Assembly (NCBI RefSeq): GCF_025264625.1
Contig: NZ_CP093313.1
Coordinates: 6,262,001-6,326,000 of the forward strand
DNA: 64,000 bases
Reading direction: 5' to 3'
Source: Occallatibacter riparius
Lineage (GTDB): Bacteria > Acidobacteriota > Terriglobia > Terriglobales > Acidobacteriaceae
Shown: in pieces, positions 32,148 to 40,594 of the stretch
How positions within the stretch are numbered: position 1 is the first letter of the stretch
How the letters are laid out: each line of letters begins with the position of its first letter
Program-made: the position numbers and the translations under genes
The notes under the pieces: generated by a model
The model's input: only the letters and a program-made list of their open reading frames with translations
Database searches by the model: none
Told to the model about the DNA's origin: nothing

Positions 32148-35069
32148 TTGCTGAATAAATTCCACCTGTCCATCAGGCGCATTCTGCTTCTCTGCTTCAC
32201 CGTAATCGCCGTCTCAGTTCTCGCCGGCTGCTCCGCCTACAGCAACAACAAGACCCCCAAGCCCTTCGTCTCATTAAGTGCAAGCCCAAGTTCAATCAAT
32301 GCCGGAAGTTCATCCACGCTCACGGTCACTGCAGACAATGCAACGACGGTCACAATCGCCGGCAGTGACGGATCGAGTTATAAGCTTCCTGCGGCCGGCG
32401 GAACACAGGTCGTCAGCCCGAAGGCAACCACGAATTACACTGCCACTGTTGAGGGGACCGGCGGATCGAATACCGCCACGGCGACAGTGACAGTCGCGCC
32501 TCCTGCTGGTGCCACCGTAAACATCAGTGCCAATCCAACCACCATCAACGCCGGATCCTCCTCAATCCTGACCGTGGCCGCCACGAATGCCACGCGGGTC
32601 ACCGTAACCGGTACTGATGGCAGTTCCTATACGTTGCCGGCAACGGGTGGCACGCAAGTAGTCACTCCCGCTGCCACCACCACTTACACGGCCACAGCAA
32701 CGGGCGCTGGCGGCAATGCCACCGCCACCGCAACCGTCACCGTCAATAGCGGCACGGCTACCACAGTCACGATCAATGCGAATCCCGCTACCATCAACGC
32801 GGGTGCATCATCCACCCTTACCGTTGCCGCCACAAATGCGACACAGGTTACCGTCACCGGTTCTGACGGAAGTTCCTACAGTCTCACGCCAACCGGCGGA
32901 ACACAGGTAGTCTCCCCCGCCGCAACGACCACTTACACCGCCACCGCGACAGGCGCTGCTGGTAATGCCACCGCCACAGCAACCGTCACAGTCAATGGCG
33001 GCGCGGCTACGACCGTCTCCATCAATGCGAATCCCACCACCATTGCAGCCGGTTCGTCCTCTACGCTGACCGTCGCGGCCACGAATGCGACGCAAGTCAC
33101 GGTCACCGGTTCTGACGGAAGCTCTTACAATCTCGCCGCAACCGGCGGAACACAGGTGGTCTCCCCCGCCGCCACCACCACCTACACGGCAACCGCGAAA
33201 GGCGCGGCCGGCAATGCCACTGCGACAGCAACTGTCACAGTCAGTAGCGCGCCAGCTCCCACCGTCACCATCAATGCCAACCCAAGCACCATCACCGCCG
33301 GCACCGCCACCACACTCACCGTGGCCGCCACCAACGCGACGCAGGTCACCGTAACCGGCACTGACGGAAGTTCCTACAACCTCTCCGCAACCGGCGGAAC
33401 GCAGTCGGTGAGCCCCACGTCCGACACCACCTACACCGCCACAGCGACAGGCGCCGGCGGATCGGCCACAGCGACTGCGACCGTAACGGTAGTCCCCGCG
33501 GCCAGCCTGCAATCCATCAAGCATGTCCTCTTCATGCTGCAGGAGAATCACTCGTTCGATAACTACTTCGGCATGCTGAATCCCTACCGCAGCAAGAACG
33601 GCTTCACCACCGGAGACGACGGCCTGGTCTACCAGGTGGACGGGATCGACGACAAACGCTCCACCATCACAAATCAAGACGATGAAGGAGACTCCTACTC
33701 CCTCTTCCCGCTGAAGAGTACCTGCGTTGACGACATGAGCTCCGATTGGCTTGCCAGCTTCGGCGATGTCAACCGCTATAACTTCACAACCACCCGGCCC
33801 ATCAACATGGATGGCTTCGTCCACGACGCCGAGGGCTACGCAAAGAGTTGCACCGCCAATGGCGCTATCTGCTCCGGTAGCTTCACTGATCTCACCGGCC
33901 AGCGCGCGATGGGCTACTACGACGAAAACTTCCTCAATTACTACTACTACATGGCGTCGCAGTTCGCCGTGTCAGACCGTTGGTTCTCCCCCATGGCCAG
34001 CAAGAGTGTCGACAATCGCATCGCTACGTTCTCCGGCGGCACCACCCAGGGTCTCGTGAAGGATCCCGGCAATGACGGCGTAGGGCAGCTCAACATCGCG
34101 AACATTTTCCAGGAGCTCGACCAGAACAATGTCTCCTGGAAGATCTACTACACCGTCACCCTGGCCTACTGCACCGACCCCGAAGACTGCGGCACTGGCC
34201 CAGCGCAGTACCCCGCCACCTTCTTCTCCAACTTCACCTATGCGAACAAGTATCTGTATGAAAATCCAACCGGGGCGGCCTGCGCCGCGCCCACGCAGCC
34301 CTCAAGCGTTGTGGGTGACAGCGGCAACACATTCTGCATTGATCCCAACCACATCGCGCCCATCAAGCAATACTTCACTGATGTCACGAACAACACGTTG
34401 CCAAGCTTTGCCTTTATTGAAGCGGGCTACGGCCGTAATGATGAACACCCCGGCTCGGGCCAATCCGTCATCACCGGCCAATACGAGGTCGCCAGTGTCA
34501 TCAATTCGCTCATGCAGAGCGCATCGTGGAGCAGCTCGGCATTCTTCCTCAGCTACGACGAGGGGGGCGGCCCCTACGACCACGTGCCCCCGGTGCCCAA
34601 TCATTCCAACGATTACACCGACGTTTCTCTCAAGACTACGATTCCTGACATTTCGTCCATCGCCGTCAATCCCGACGGCTACTACCCATGCGTCCCGTCC
34701 AGCGGCACGCCGACTACTCATTGCGATCTCTCAAAGATCGACCCAGGCGCAAATGCAGCAGATGCAGCGGCCGTCAACGGATTTGCCGCTCAACTAGGTT
34801 TCCGCGTTCCTAACTTTGTCGTCTCTCCCTACGCGCGCAAACACTACGTCTCGCACATCCCCATGGATCACACTGCGGTCATCAAGTTTGTTGAGAACCG
34901 CTTCATCAATGGTTCCGCTCACCTCACTGCGCGCGATGCCGCCCAGCCCAACCTGCTCGACTTCTTCGACTTCACTACCGCGCCTTGGATGACCCCGCCG
35001 TCTCCACCTGCGCCAGTCACAACCAGTACACTCGGCTACAATCCCTGCACTCCGCAAACCATGCAGTAG
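32148..35069 (+). CDS. Phosphoesterase (phospholipase C/acid phosphatase family) lipoprotein with five Ig-like repeats
   Basis: A 973-residue protein starting at TTG (32148), preceded by AAGGAG at eight bases. The lipoprotein signal ends with lipobox VLAGC. Residues about 40-453 are five repeats of exactly 83 residues rich in Thr/Ala/Ser (each with GxDGSSY and TTTYTATA). The catalytic domain starts at IKHVLFMLQENHSFDNYFG, with E466-N467 as the metal-binding entry motif of the PF04185 phosphoesterases, and later FFLSYDEGGGPYDHVPP. The family splits phospholipids or phosphomonoesters. The repeats would hold the enzyme away from the membrane. It has its own terminator. Confidence 0.9.
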   Translation: MLNKFHLSIRRILLLCFTVIAVSVLAGCSAYSNNKTPKPFVSLSASPSSINAGSSSTLTVTADNATTVTIAGSDGSSYKLPAAGGTQVVSPKATTNYTATVEGTGGSNTATATVTVAPPAGATVNISANPTTINAGSSSILTVAATNATRVTVTGTDGSSYTLPATGGTQVVTPAATTTYTATATGAGGNATATATVTVNSGTATTVTINANPATINAGASSTLTVAATNATQVTVTGSDGSSYSLTPTGGTQVVSPAATTTYTATATGAAGNATATATVTVNGGAATTVSINANPTTIAAGSSSTLTVAATNATQVTVTGSDGSSYNLAATGGTQVVSPAATTTYTATAKGAAGNATATATVTVSSAPAPTVTINANPSTITAGTATTLTVAATNATQVTVTGTDGSSYNLSATGGTQSVSPTSDTTYTATATGAGGSATATATVTVVPAASLQSIKHVLFMLQENHSFDNYFGMLNPYRSKNGFTTGDDGLVYQVDGIDDKRSTITNQDDEGDSYSLFPLKSTCVDDMSSDWLASFGDVNRYNFTTTRPINMDGFVHDAEGYAKSCTANGAICSGSFTDLTGQRAMGYYDENFLNYYYYMASQFAVSDRWFSPMASKSVDNRIATFSGGTTQGLVKDPGNDGVGQLNIANIFQELDQNNVSWKIYYTVTLAYCTDPEDCGTGPAQYPATFFSNFTYANKYLYENPTGAACAAPTQPSSVVGDSGNTFCIDPNHIAPIKQYFTDVTNNTLPSFAFIEAGYGRNDEHPGSGQSVITGQYEVASVINSLMQSASWSSSAFFLSYDEGGGPYDHVPPVPNHSNDYTDVSLKTTIPDISSIAVNPDGYYPCVPSSGTPTTHCDLSKIDPGANAADAAAVNGFAAQLGFRVPNFVVSPYARKHYVSHIPMDHTAVIKFVENRFINGSAHLTARDAAQPNLLDFFDFTTAPWMTPPSPPAPVTTSTLGYNPCTPQTMQ
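32262..33506 (+). repeat. Five tandem 249-base coding repeats
   Basis: The GSDGSSY-type codons start at 32361, 32610, 32859, 33108 and 33357: spacing 249 in every case. Units 2-5 are very alike at DNA level, unit 1 is more diverged. Confidence 0.9.
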
Positions 35070-35090
35070 TCAACAAACCACGAATGAACA

Positions 35091-35124
35091 AAAGATCGGC
35101 GGCCTCGGCCGCCGATCTTTTGTT
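35091..35124 (+). terminator. Rho-independent terminator of the phosphoesterase gene
   Basis: AAAGATCGGCGGCC (35091-35104) pairs with GGCCGCCGATCTTT (35107-35120), followed by TTG. A nearly perfect 14-pair stem. Confidence 0.88.
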
Positions 35125-35146
35125 CCCCTTGTTTTGCCCTTGCCTT

Positions 35147-35180
35147 TCTTTCTGTCATTCCCGAAAGAAATCTGCTGTTT
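35147..35180. repeat. Intergenic repeat, TCATTCC family
   Basis: CTTTCTTTCTGTCATTCCCG then AAAGAAATCTGCTGTTT; the hairpin arm is decayed compared with the copy at 1570-1605. Confidence 0.6.
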
Positions 35181-35229
35181 ACAGGCGCAGCGCACGCCCA
35201 CACGCCTTGCCTCCCCCATCCAATCTCCA

Positions 35230-35259
35230 ATAAAAAAGCCCGGCCACTTGCGGCCGGGC
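35230..35259 (-). terminator. Rho-independent terminator
   Basis: GCCCGGCC (35238-35245) and GGCCGGGC (35252-35259) with a six-base loop; the minus-strand tail is TTTTTTATTGG. It lies 20 bases past the stop of the minus-strand gene at 35279. Confidence 0.9.
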
Positions 35260-35278
35260 CTTCAAACACAACCAGGAA

Positions 35279-36145
35279 CTATTGCACTGAAATCTCCGTC
35301 GCTACATACCGCTTCCCGTCGTAGTCCGCGGAAACCCGCACATGCTGCCCGGGGCGCAGGTTCGTCGCCGACTGGTGCGTCGGATCGAAGAATATCTGGT
35401 ACGACCGGTTCGACTTCGCATCCACCAGAGTCAAAGATCCGCTGGCTACATCCAGCGCTGACAGAGCCCCGCTGAAAATAAACGTGGCACCGGGCGCCGC
35501 CAGAACCGAAACCTCCTGCGCAGTACCCTTTCCCTTGTTATTGGAGCCGAACGTCACGGAAACCAGCGATCCCGGCATCAGGTCGTTGGCGCTCGACTGC
35601 TGCGACGAAAACGCCGACTGCCCTTCCCGCTTGAACGACGTCTGGTTCGTTACCTGAATGCGGAACGGCTCGCGGCTCGCAGCAGAGGTCAGCGTCAGCT
35701 CGCCCGTCTCCGGGTTGAAGCTCTTCACCCGCCCCTGGTAGTCGCCCGACGGCTGCTCCGACAGGATATGCACCGTAACCGCGAAGATACTCGCTCCATC
35801 CAGTGTCGTCTGCACGGACGCATGCGCCGTCGGCCCCAGGTCGTGCAGCGCGATCTTCTTGCCGTCGCGGAACACTTGCGTGCGCTCGTCGTAGAGAATC
35901 CGCATCGGCTTCTCGCCATATACGTTCAGCACAAACCGGTCGCGCACCTGGTCCACATCGCGAATCGAGCCGCCCATGACGGTGCTCTTCCCTTTCGGCA
36001 TAGGCGGAATGTCCGTAAGCCGCGACGCGGTAGATTCCGTTCGAACAGAGGAGGCAGAGACCGAGGCCTGGCCTGATGCCGATGCGGCAGACCACTGAAT
36101 TACAAAGGCTCCGCCAATCATGGCCAATACAAGAACTGGTTTCAT
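35279..36145 (-). CDS. Secreted protein with DUF5666-like beta domains
   Basis: A 288-residue protein from the ATG at 36145 (a GTG at 36157 is also in frame). Signal peptide MKPVLVLAMIGGAFVIQWSA. Three OB-like units follow: residues about 60-130 (STVMGGSIRDVDQVRDRFVL), 145-225 (YQGRVKSFNPETGELTLTSA) and 225-288 (FSGALSALDVASGSLTLVDA). The repeated pattern G-x-(V/I/L)-x-(A/S)-(L/F)-(D/N)-x-x-(S/T)-G-x-L-T-L matches DUF5666-type domains of exported proteins. Function unknown; convergent with the phosphoesterase gene. Confidence 0.7.
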   Translation of the reverse strand: MKPVLVLAMIGGAFVIQWSAASASGQASVSASSVRTESTASRLTDIPPMPKGKSTVMGGSIRDVDQVRDRFVLNVYGEKPMRILYDERTQVFRDGKKIALHDLGPTAHASVQTTLDGASIFAVTVHILSEQPSGDYQGRVKSFNPETGELTLTSAASREPFRIQVTNQTSFKREGQSAFSSQQSSANDLMPGSLVSVTFGSNNKGKGTAQEVSVLAAPGATFIFSGALSALDVASGSLTLVDAKSNRSYQIFFDPTHQSATNLRPGQHVRVSADYDGKRYVATEISVQ

Positions 36146-36340
36146 AGGGTTACACACCTTGCAGTGGGAGAAATCCGGTTAGACATTTATTTTGATGGCA
36201 TTGTGACGCTCCCGGTGGCCTCTCTAATTTCCATTTCATCCCGGGAGCAACACCCCTTCCACTTGCGCATCTAACAAATTGTGCCCACCTATCTCTGAGA
36301 ACCTCTTAGGGCTTATCCGGAAGGGAATTCGTTCAGCACA

Positions 36341-37531
36341 ATGCAAAAGACTTCACTTACGCTGGGCGCTGTAATTGCACTCGTTGCTACGGTTGCGCTG
36401 CCTTCTGCATGGGCGCGCGAAGGCCACACCATCATGATTCCCCTGCGCAGCAAGCTAAGCCCTGTGCAGCGCCTGAATCGTGAGGGCGTCGAGGCCGTTA
36501 AGCACCATCAGTACGACAAGGCGCAGGGCCTGTTCTATAAGGCCTACCTCTACGATCCTGCTGACCCCTTCACTTTGAATAATCTCGGTTACATCTCCGA
36601 GGTACAGGGTGAATTGGAGCGCGCGCATAAGTTCTACGAGCTCGCCGCCGAGCAAGGCAGCGACGCCAACATCGACCTCAGCAGTCAGAAGCATCTCCAG
36701 GGAAAGCCGATGAAGGCCGCCCTCATCGAATTGCAAGACCGCACCATGCGCGTCAATCGCATGAACATCGACGCCATGCGCCTCCTCAAGCAGGGACGCA
36801 ACTTTGAAGCCATCGACCTGCTCAAGCAGGCCCAGACGCTCGAGCCCCAGAATCCCTTCACGCTCAACAATCTTGGCGTCGCCAACGAATCAGTCTCCGA
36901 TCTCGAATCCGCTCTTCGCTACTACCAGGATGCAGCAGCGGGCCAGTCGAAGGAACCTGCGGCGATCACGCTCGATAAGAACTGGCGTGGCAAGTCAGTC
37001 ACCAACATGGCCCGCACCAGCGCCAAAATGCTCCAGAAGCGCATGGAATCCGGCGACATGACGGCGAGCAAGGCGGTGATGTACACGCTTCGCGGCGTGC
37101 ACGAGGAGAACGCAAACAACTGGAGCGCCGCGCGCGAAGACTTCCTGCACGCATATGCGCTCGATCCCACCAGCGCATTCTCCATCAACAACCGCGGATA
37201 CATCGCAGAACGTGAAGGCGATCTCGAGACGGCCCAGTACTTCTATGACAAAGCGCGCCGGGCCGAGGGCTCGAACGCCAAAATCGGACTCGCCACCAAG
37301 CTTTATGCGCAGGGTCAGGCCCTCGCCGCCGTCGCGAGCGACAGCAATGAAAAGGTAGACACCGCACTCGATATCTACAGCAGGCAGCGCAAACGCCAGG
37401 GGACGCCGATCGAACTGACTCCCCGCGGCGGCGCCACTGAGCCACCCGAGACCAAGCCGGATGAAAACCCCGGCACCAATCCTGCTCCCCGTCCGAACGA
37501 GCAGCCGAACCAGCAACAAACTCCTCAATAA
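36341..37531 (+). CDS. Secreted TPR protein
   Basis: A 396-residue exported protein with signal peptide (LTLGAVIALVATVALPSAWA). TPR hairpins run at about 45-115 (QYDKAQGLFYKAYLYDPADP), 140-200 and 245-310 (NWSAAREDFLHAYALDPTSA), each containing the same phrase (F-T-L/S-I)-NN-(L/R)-G. The tail from about 365 is Pro/Asn/Gln-rich (PDENPGTNPAPRPNEQPNQQ). Likely a periplasmic scaffold. The nucleotidyltransferase gene begins 20 bases downstream. Confidence 0.82.
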   Translation: MQKTSLTLGAVIALVATVALPSAWAREGHTIMIPLRSKLSPVQRLNREGVEAVKHHQYDKAQGLFYKAYLYDPADPFTLNNLGYISEVQGELERAHKFYELAAEQGSDANIDLSSQKHLQGKPMKAALIELQDRTMRVNRMNIDAMRLLKQGRNFEAIDLLKQAQTLEPQNPFTLNNLGVANESVSDLESALRYYQDAAAGQSKEPAAITLDKNWRGKSVTNMARTSAKMLQKRMESGDMTASKAVMYTLRGVHEENANNWSAAREDFLHAYALDPTSAFSINNRGYIAEREGDLETAQYFYDKARRAEGSNAKIGLATKLYAQGQALAAVASDSNEKVDTALDIYSRQRKRQGTPIELTPRGGATEPPETKPDENPGTNPAPRPNEQPNQQQTPQ

Positions 37532-37550
37532 CTTTAAGGGCTACCTAAAC

Positions 37551-38666
37551 ATGAACACTACGACTCCTCGGTTTCCATCTCACAATTCAATGACTCTCCT
37601 GTCCCGCCTCCTCCTGGTTCCGCGGGACACCGACCCGTCGTCTTCGTGGCTCCAGGAGGAATTGAGGGACGACATCCTCTCCCTTTCTCGTGAGGATTTC
37701 GATGACCTGTCGACCTTGGCAAGTCTCAACCACGTCGTGGTCCGCGGGATGACGACCTTTATAGAGATAGCTCGGTCCGCCAATGACGACATCCGTGCCG
37801 AATGGGCCCTCAATGCGCTGAACGCCGAACAGGAGCGCATCGACAACGCCATCCCCTTCCTGCACGACATCTGCCGCGCGTTCGAGGAAAACGGCAACGA
37901 CGTCACCGTTATCAAGTCCCTGGACCACTGGCCCGATCTCGGCAGCGATCTCGACCTCTACACCAATGCCGCGCCCGAACAGGTCATCAAGCTGATGACC
38001 CAGCGCTTCAACGCCACCGTGTCCGCGCGCAGTTGGGGCGATCGCCTCGCCGGCAAGTGGAACTTCGAGATTCCCGGTCTGCCTGAGTCCGTCGAGATTC
38101 ACGTCGGCCGCCTCGGCCAAACCGGCGAGCAGAGCGCGATCGCCTCCTCGCTCATGGCCCGCACACGCCAGGTGCAGGTCGCAGGCCGAACTTTCCGCGT
38201 GACATCCAAATCGGACCGCCTGCTCATCTCAACGCTGCAGCGCATGTACCGGCACTTCTACTTCCGCCTTTGCGACATCGTCGACAGCGCATCCCTGGTG
38301 GAGAACGATGGCGTCGATTTCCAGGACCTGCACGACGCCGCCAGCCGTGCGGACATCTGGGAAGGCACGGCCACTTACCTGGCCATCGTCTCAGATTATG
38401 TGCGCAAGTATCGCGGCAAGGGGGTTGACCTGCCCAAACTGGTCACGTCCTCGGCCCGTTTCGGCGGCGACGCCACCTTTTACGCGCGCGGCTTTATTCG
38501 CGTGCCCATTATGCCCCAGTCAGCAAAACTATACGGATCGCAGCTTGCCGGCATCTTAAAGAAGAGAGAACTGCACAACGGAGCGCGGCTTAGCTTGTTA
38601 CCTTGGCTGGCCACCGCTGCGGTTGTCGGACAGAAACTCACCGGCAGCGATAAAGGCATCTGGTAA
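37551..38666 (+). CDS. Nucleotidyltransferase-fold protein (NTP_transf_5-like)
   Basis: A 371-residue cytosolic protein from the ATG at 37551. The motif IKSLDHWPDLGSDLDLYTNA contains GSDLDLY, the metal-binding signature of Pol-beta-type nucleotidyltransferases, in the arrangement of the NTP_transf_5 group found beside polysaccharide and peptide-modification genes. A second part (about 230-300) has KSDRLLISTLQRMYRHFYFR. The C-terminus is hydrophobic and may contact the membrane. Its substrate is unknown. Start: the upstream in-frame codon at 37461 lies inside the TPR gene and has no ribosome binding site. Confidence 0.72.
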   Translation: MNTTTPRFPSHNSMTLLSRLLLVPRDTDPSSSWLQEELRDDILSLSREDFDDLSTLASLNHVVVRGMTTFIEIARSANDDIRAEWALNALNAEQERIDNAIPFLHDICRAFEENGNDVTVIKSLDHWPDLGSDLDLYTNAAPEQVIKLMTQRFNATVSARSWGDRLAGKWNFEIPGLPESVEIHVGRLGQTGEQSAIASSLMARTRQVQVAGRTFRVTSKSDRLLISTLQRMYRHFYFRLCDIVDSASLVENDGVDFQDLHDAASRADIWEGTATYLAIVSDYVRKYRGKGVDLPKLVTSSARFGGDATFYARGFIRVPIMPQSAKLYGSQLAGILKKRELHNGARLSLLPWLATAAVVGQKLTGSDKGIW

Positions 38667-38760
38667 TGCGCCGCCTTTGCATTTCCCGGGCGGTTAGACT
38701 CAGTCACTCTAACCATAGTCCGAAGACAGGGGGCTGCGAGGAAGACTCGCAGGAGACTAA

Positions 38761-39780
38761 ATGAGCAATGGACCAGTAAATCCCGGTACACGCGGCAGGC
38801 TCGTCGTTGATAATTCCAGCCGCAGGGCCCAGGCGCCCGGAGCCTACAATCGCTCCAGCCTCGCCTACGATGTCGAAGACTCATACCCCGCAGAGGTGCC
38901 GATGCCGCGCCTTGTGCCGGCGCCCGCGGGTGCTGCCGCCATGGTTGGGATCCCCTCGTTCGTCGGCCTTGATACGGCGACGGCGCAGAAAGATCCCACC
39001 TCAAAGTGGGTCTCCGCCGTAATCCACGTTGTCGCCATCTCAGGAATTCTGTGGCTTGGCTACAAGGCGAAGACCACCTTCGTGCCCCCGGTGCAGAAGC
39101 CCGTCAACATCACGCTCTATGCTCCGGTTCCGCCTCCCAAGGTCCTTCCCGTTGCTCCCAAGATGGGTGGCGGCGGCGGCGGTGGCGCGCATCAAGTCAT
39201 CGAGCCCACGCGCGGCAATCCGCCCAAAGTGGTCGCGCCTAAGATGACCGTAACGGCACCCCAGATCCTCAAGGTCGACAACCCCAAACTCGCGGCACCG
39301 CCCTCTGAGATCGTCAAGATGCCCGAGAACCCGAACCTGCCTAATCTCGGCCTTTCGAACTCGCCGCAGATCGCACTCGCTTCGCAGGGCAAAGGCAGCG
39401 GCTCCGGCTTTGGCTCCGGCAGCGGCGGCGGACTCGGCATGGGCCGCGGCATCGGCGCCGGCCCCGGCAGCGGTGGCGGCTATGGCGGCGGTCTCATGAG
39501 CGTGGGCGGTGGCGTGAGCGCACCCACCGTCATCCACTCCGTCCAGCCCGACTTCACTGAAGAAGCGCGTCAGGCCGGTTTCCAGGGCAGCGTCGCCATT
39601 CAGCTCATCGTCGACGCGCAGGGCAATCCGCAGAACGTGCACGTCACCCGCCATGCCAGCTACGGCATCGATGAGAAAGCCATCGCGGCCGTTCGCCAGT
39701 ACAAGTTTCGCCCCGCGATGTACCAGGGCCACCCTGTCGCCGTCCAGATCGTCATCGACGTCGACTTCCACCTGCATTGA
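38761..39780 (+). CDS. TonB family energy-transducing protein
   Basis: A 339-residue protein with a cytosolic N-terminal region of about 80 residues, one membrane helix (WVSAVIHVVAISGILWLGY), a Pro/Gly-rich periplasmic spacer with long Gly runs (about 140-150 and 215-255), and a C-terminal TonB domain (AIQLIVDAQGNPQNVHVTRH; AIAAVRQYKFRPAMYQGHPV). It passes inner-membrane proton-motive energy to outer-membrane proteins. ExbB and ExbD are not in the window. GGAGACTAA precedes the ATG. It may serve the envelope cluster or general TonB-dependent receptors. Confidence 0.9.
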   Translation: MSNGPVNPGTRGRLVVDNSSRRAQAPGAYNRSSLAYDVEDSYPAEVPMPRLVPAPAGAAAMVGIPSFVGLDTATAQKDPTSKWVSAVIHVVAISGILWLGYKAKTTFVPPVQKPVNITLYAPVPPPKVLPVAPKMGGGGGGGAHQVIEPTRGNPPKVVAPKMTVTAPQILKVDNPKLAAPPSEIVKMPENPNLPNLGLSNSPQIALASQGKGSGSGFGSGSGGGLGMGRGIGAGPGSGGGYGGGLMSVGGGVSAPTVIHSVQPDFTEEARQAGFQGSVAIQLIVDAQGNPQNVHVTRHASYGIDEKAIAAVRQYKFRPAMYQGHPVAVQIVIDVDFHLH

Positions 39781-39800
39781 TCATCCCCGCATAAACGAAG

Positions 39801-39829
39801 AAGAGGAGCCCCCGCGGCTCCTCTTTTTT
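39801..39829 (+). terminator. Rho-independent terminator of tonB-like gene
   Basis: AAGAGGAGCC (39801-39810), CCCGC, GGCTCCTCTT (39816-39825), then TTTT. Confidence 0.9.
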
Positions 39830-39830
39830 G

Positions 39831-39867
39831 CTTTCTGTCCCTTTGTCCCTTGTCCCTCTGTCCCTTC
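39831..39867. repeat. Degenerate TGTCCCT tandem array
   Basis: Units TGTCCCTT, TGTCCCTTG, TCCCTC, TGTCCCTT lie directly past the stop codon of the minus-strand gene at 39866. Related to the heptamer arrays at 9257, 44897 and 48628. Confidence 0.55.
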
Positions 39868-40594
39868 AGCTTTTCAATTCTCTCGCCGCCTCCGCCACAT
39901 TCTCCGGCTTGCCCAGGTCCCGCCACTGATACGCATCGGCCCGGAACACCAGAATCCTTTCCCCCTCGCCAGCAAGCCGCAGATACGTGGCGATAATCGA
40001 GAACGCTCCGTCCTCACTCATCCTCTTGAGCAATCGCGGCGACATAACATGAATCCCTGAAAACGCCAGCGCCTTCGCCTCCGCGCACGTGCGCACCATC
40101 TCCGGCACACCATCGCGGGCCGCCCGCCTTCCGCACAACTGCCCTTCTTCATCGAACAGCAGATACCGCGACGTCGTCCGATCCTGCACCGCCAGCGTAG
40201 CCAATGCATCCCGATCTGAGTGCGCGCGGGTCAACGCGGTCAGGTCAATCGTGCTCATCACGTCCACGTTGTGCACCAGGAACGGCTCGTCCCGTCCATC
40301 TTCCAAAAAGAACCACGCGGCCTTCTTGATCCCGCCGCCCGTATCCAGCAGCTCCTCTTCGCGCGATACCTCGATCCGCATTCCGAAGTTCTGATGCGCG
40401 CGCAGATACTCGATCATCATGTCCGCATAGTGATGCACATTTACGATCACCTCGCGCACACCAAACGCCCGCAGTCGCTCCAACGTGATCTCCAGCATCG
40501 TGCGGCCGCCAACTTCCACCAGCGCCTTCGGCCGGTCGTTCGTCAGCGGACGCAGCCGTGTCCCTAACCCCGCCGCCAGCACCATGGCCTTCAT
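39866..40594 (-). CDS. murU: MurU-like N-acetylmuramate-1-phosphate uridylyltransferase
   Basis: A 242-residue sugar-1-phosphate nucleotidyltransferase. MKAMVLAAGLGTRLRPLTND with PKALVEVGG is the nucleotide-binding signature (GxGTRLxPLTxxxPK), VHNVDVMSTIDL holds the metal-binding Asp, and WRDLGKPENV is the C-terminal family motif. Length equals that of MurU. The start overlaps the stop of the kinase gene by four bases. In Pseudomonas, AmgK and MurU turn recycled MurNAc into UDP-MurNAc, bypassing MurA; the same gene pair here supports that role in the cytoplasm. Confidence 0.85.
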   Translation of the reverse strand: MKAMVLAAGLGTRLRPLTNDRPKALVEVGGRTMLEITLERLRAFGVREVIVNVHHYADMMIEYLRAHQNFGMRIEVSREEELLDTGGGIKKAAWFFLEDGRDEPFLVHNVDVMSTIDLTALTRAHSDRDALATLAVQDRTTSRYLLFDEEGQLCGRRAARDGVPEMVRTCAEAKALAFSGIHVMSPRLLKRMSEDGAFSIIATYLRLAGEGERILVFRADAYQWRDLGKPENVAEAARELKS

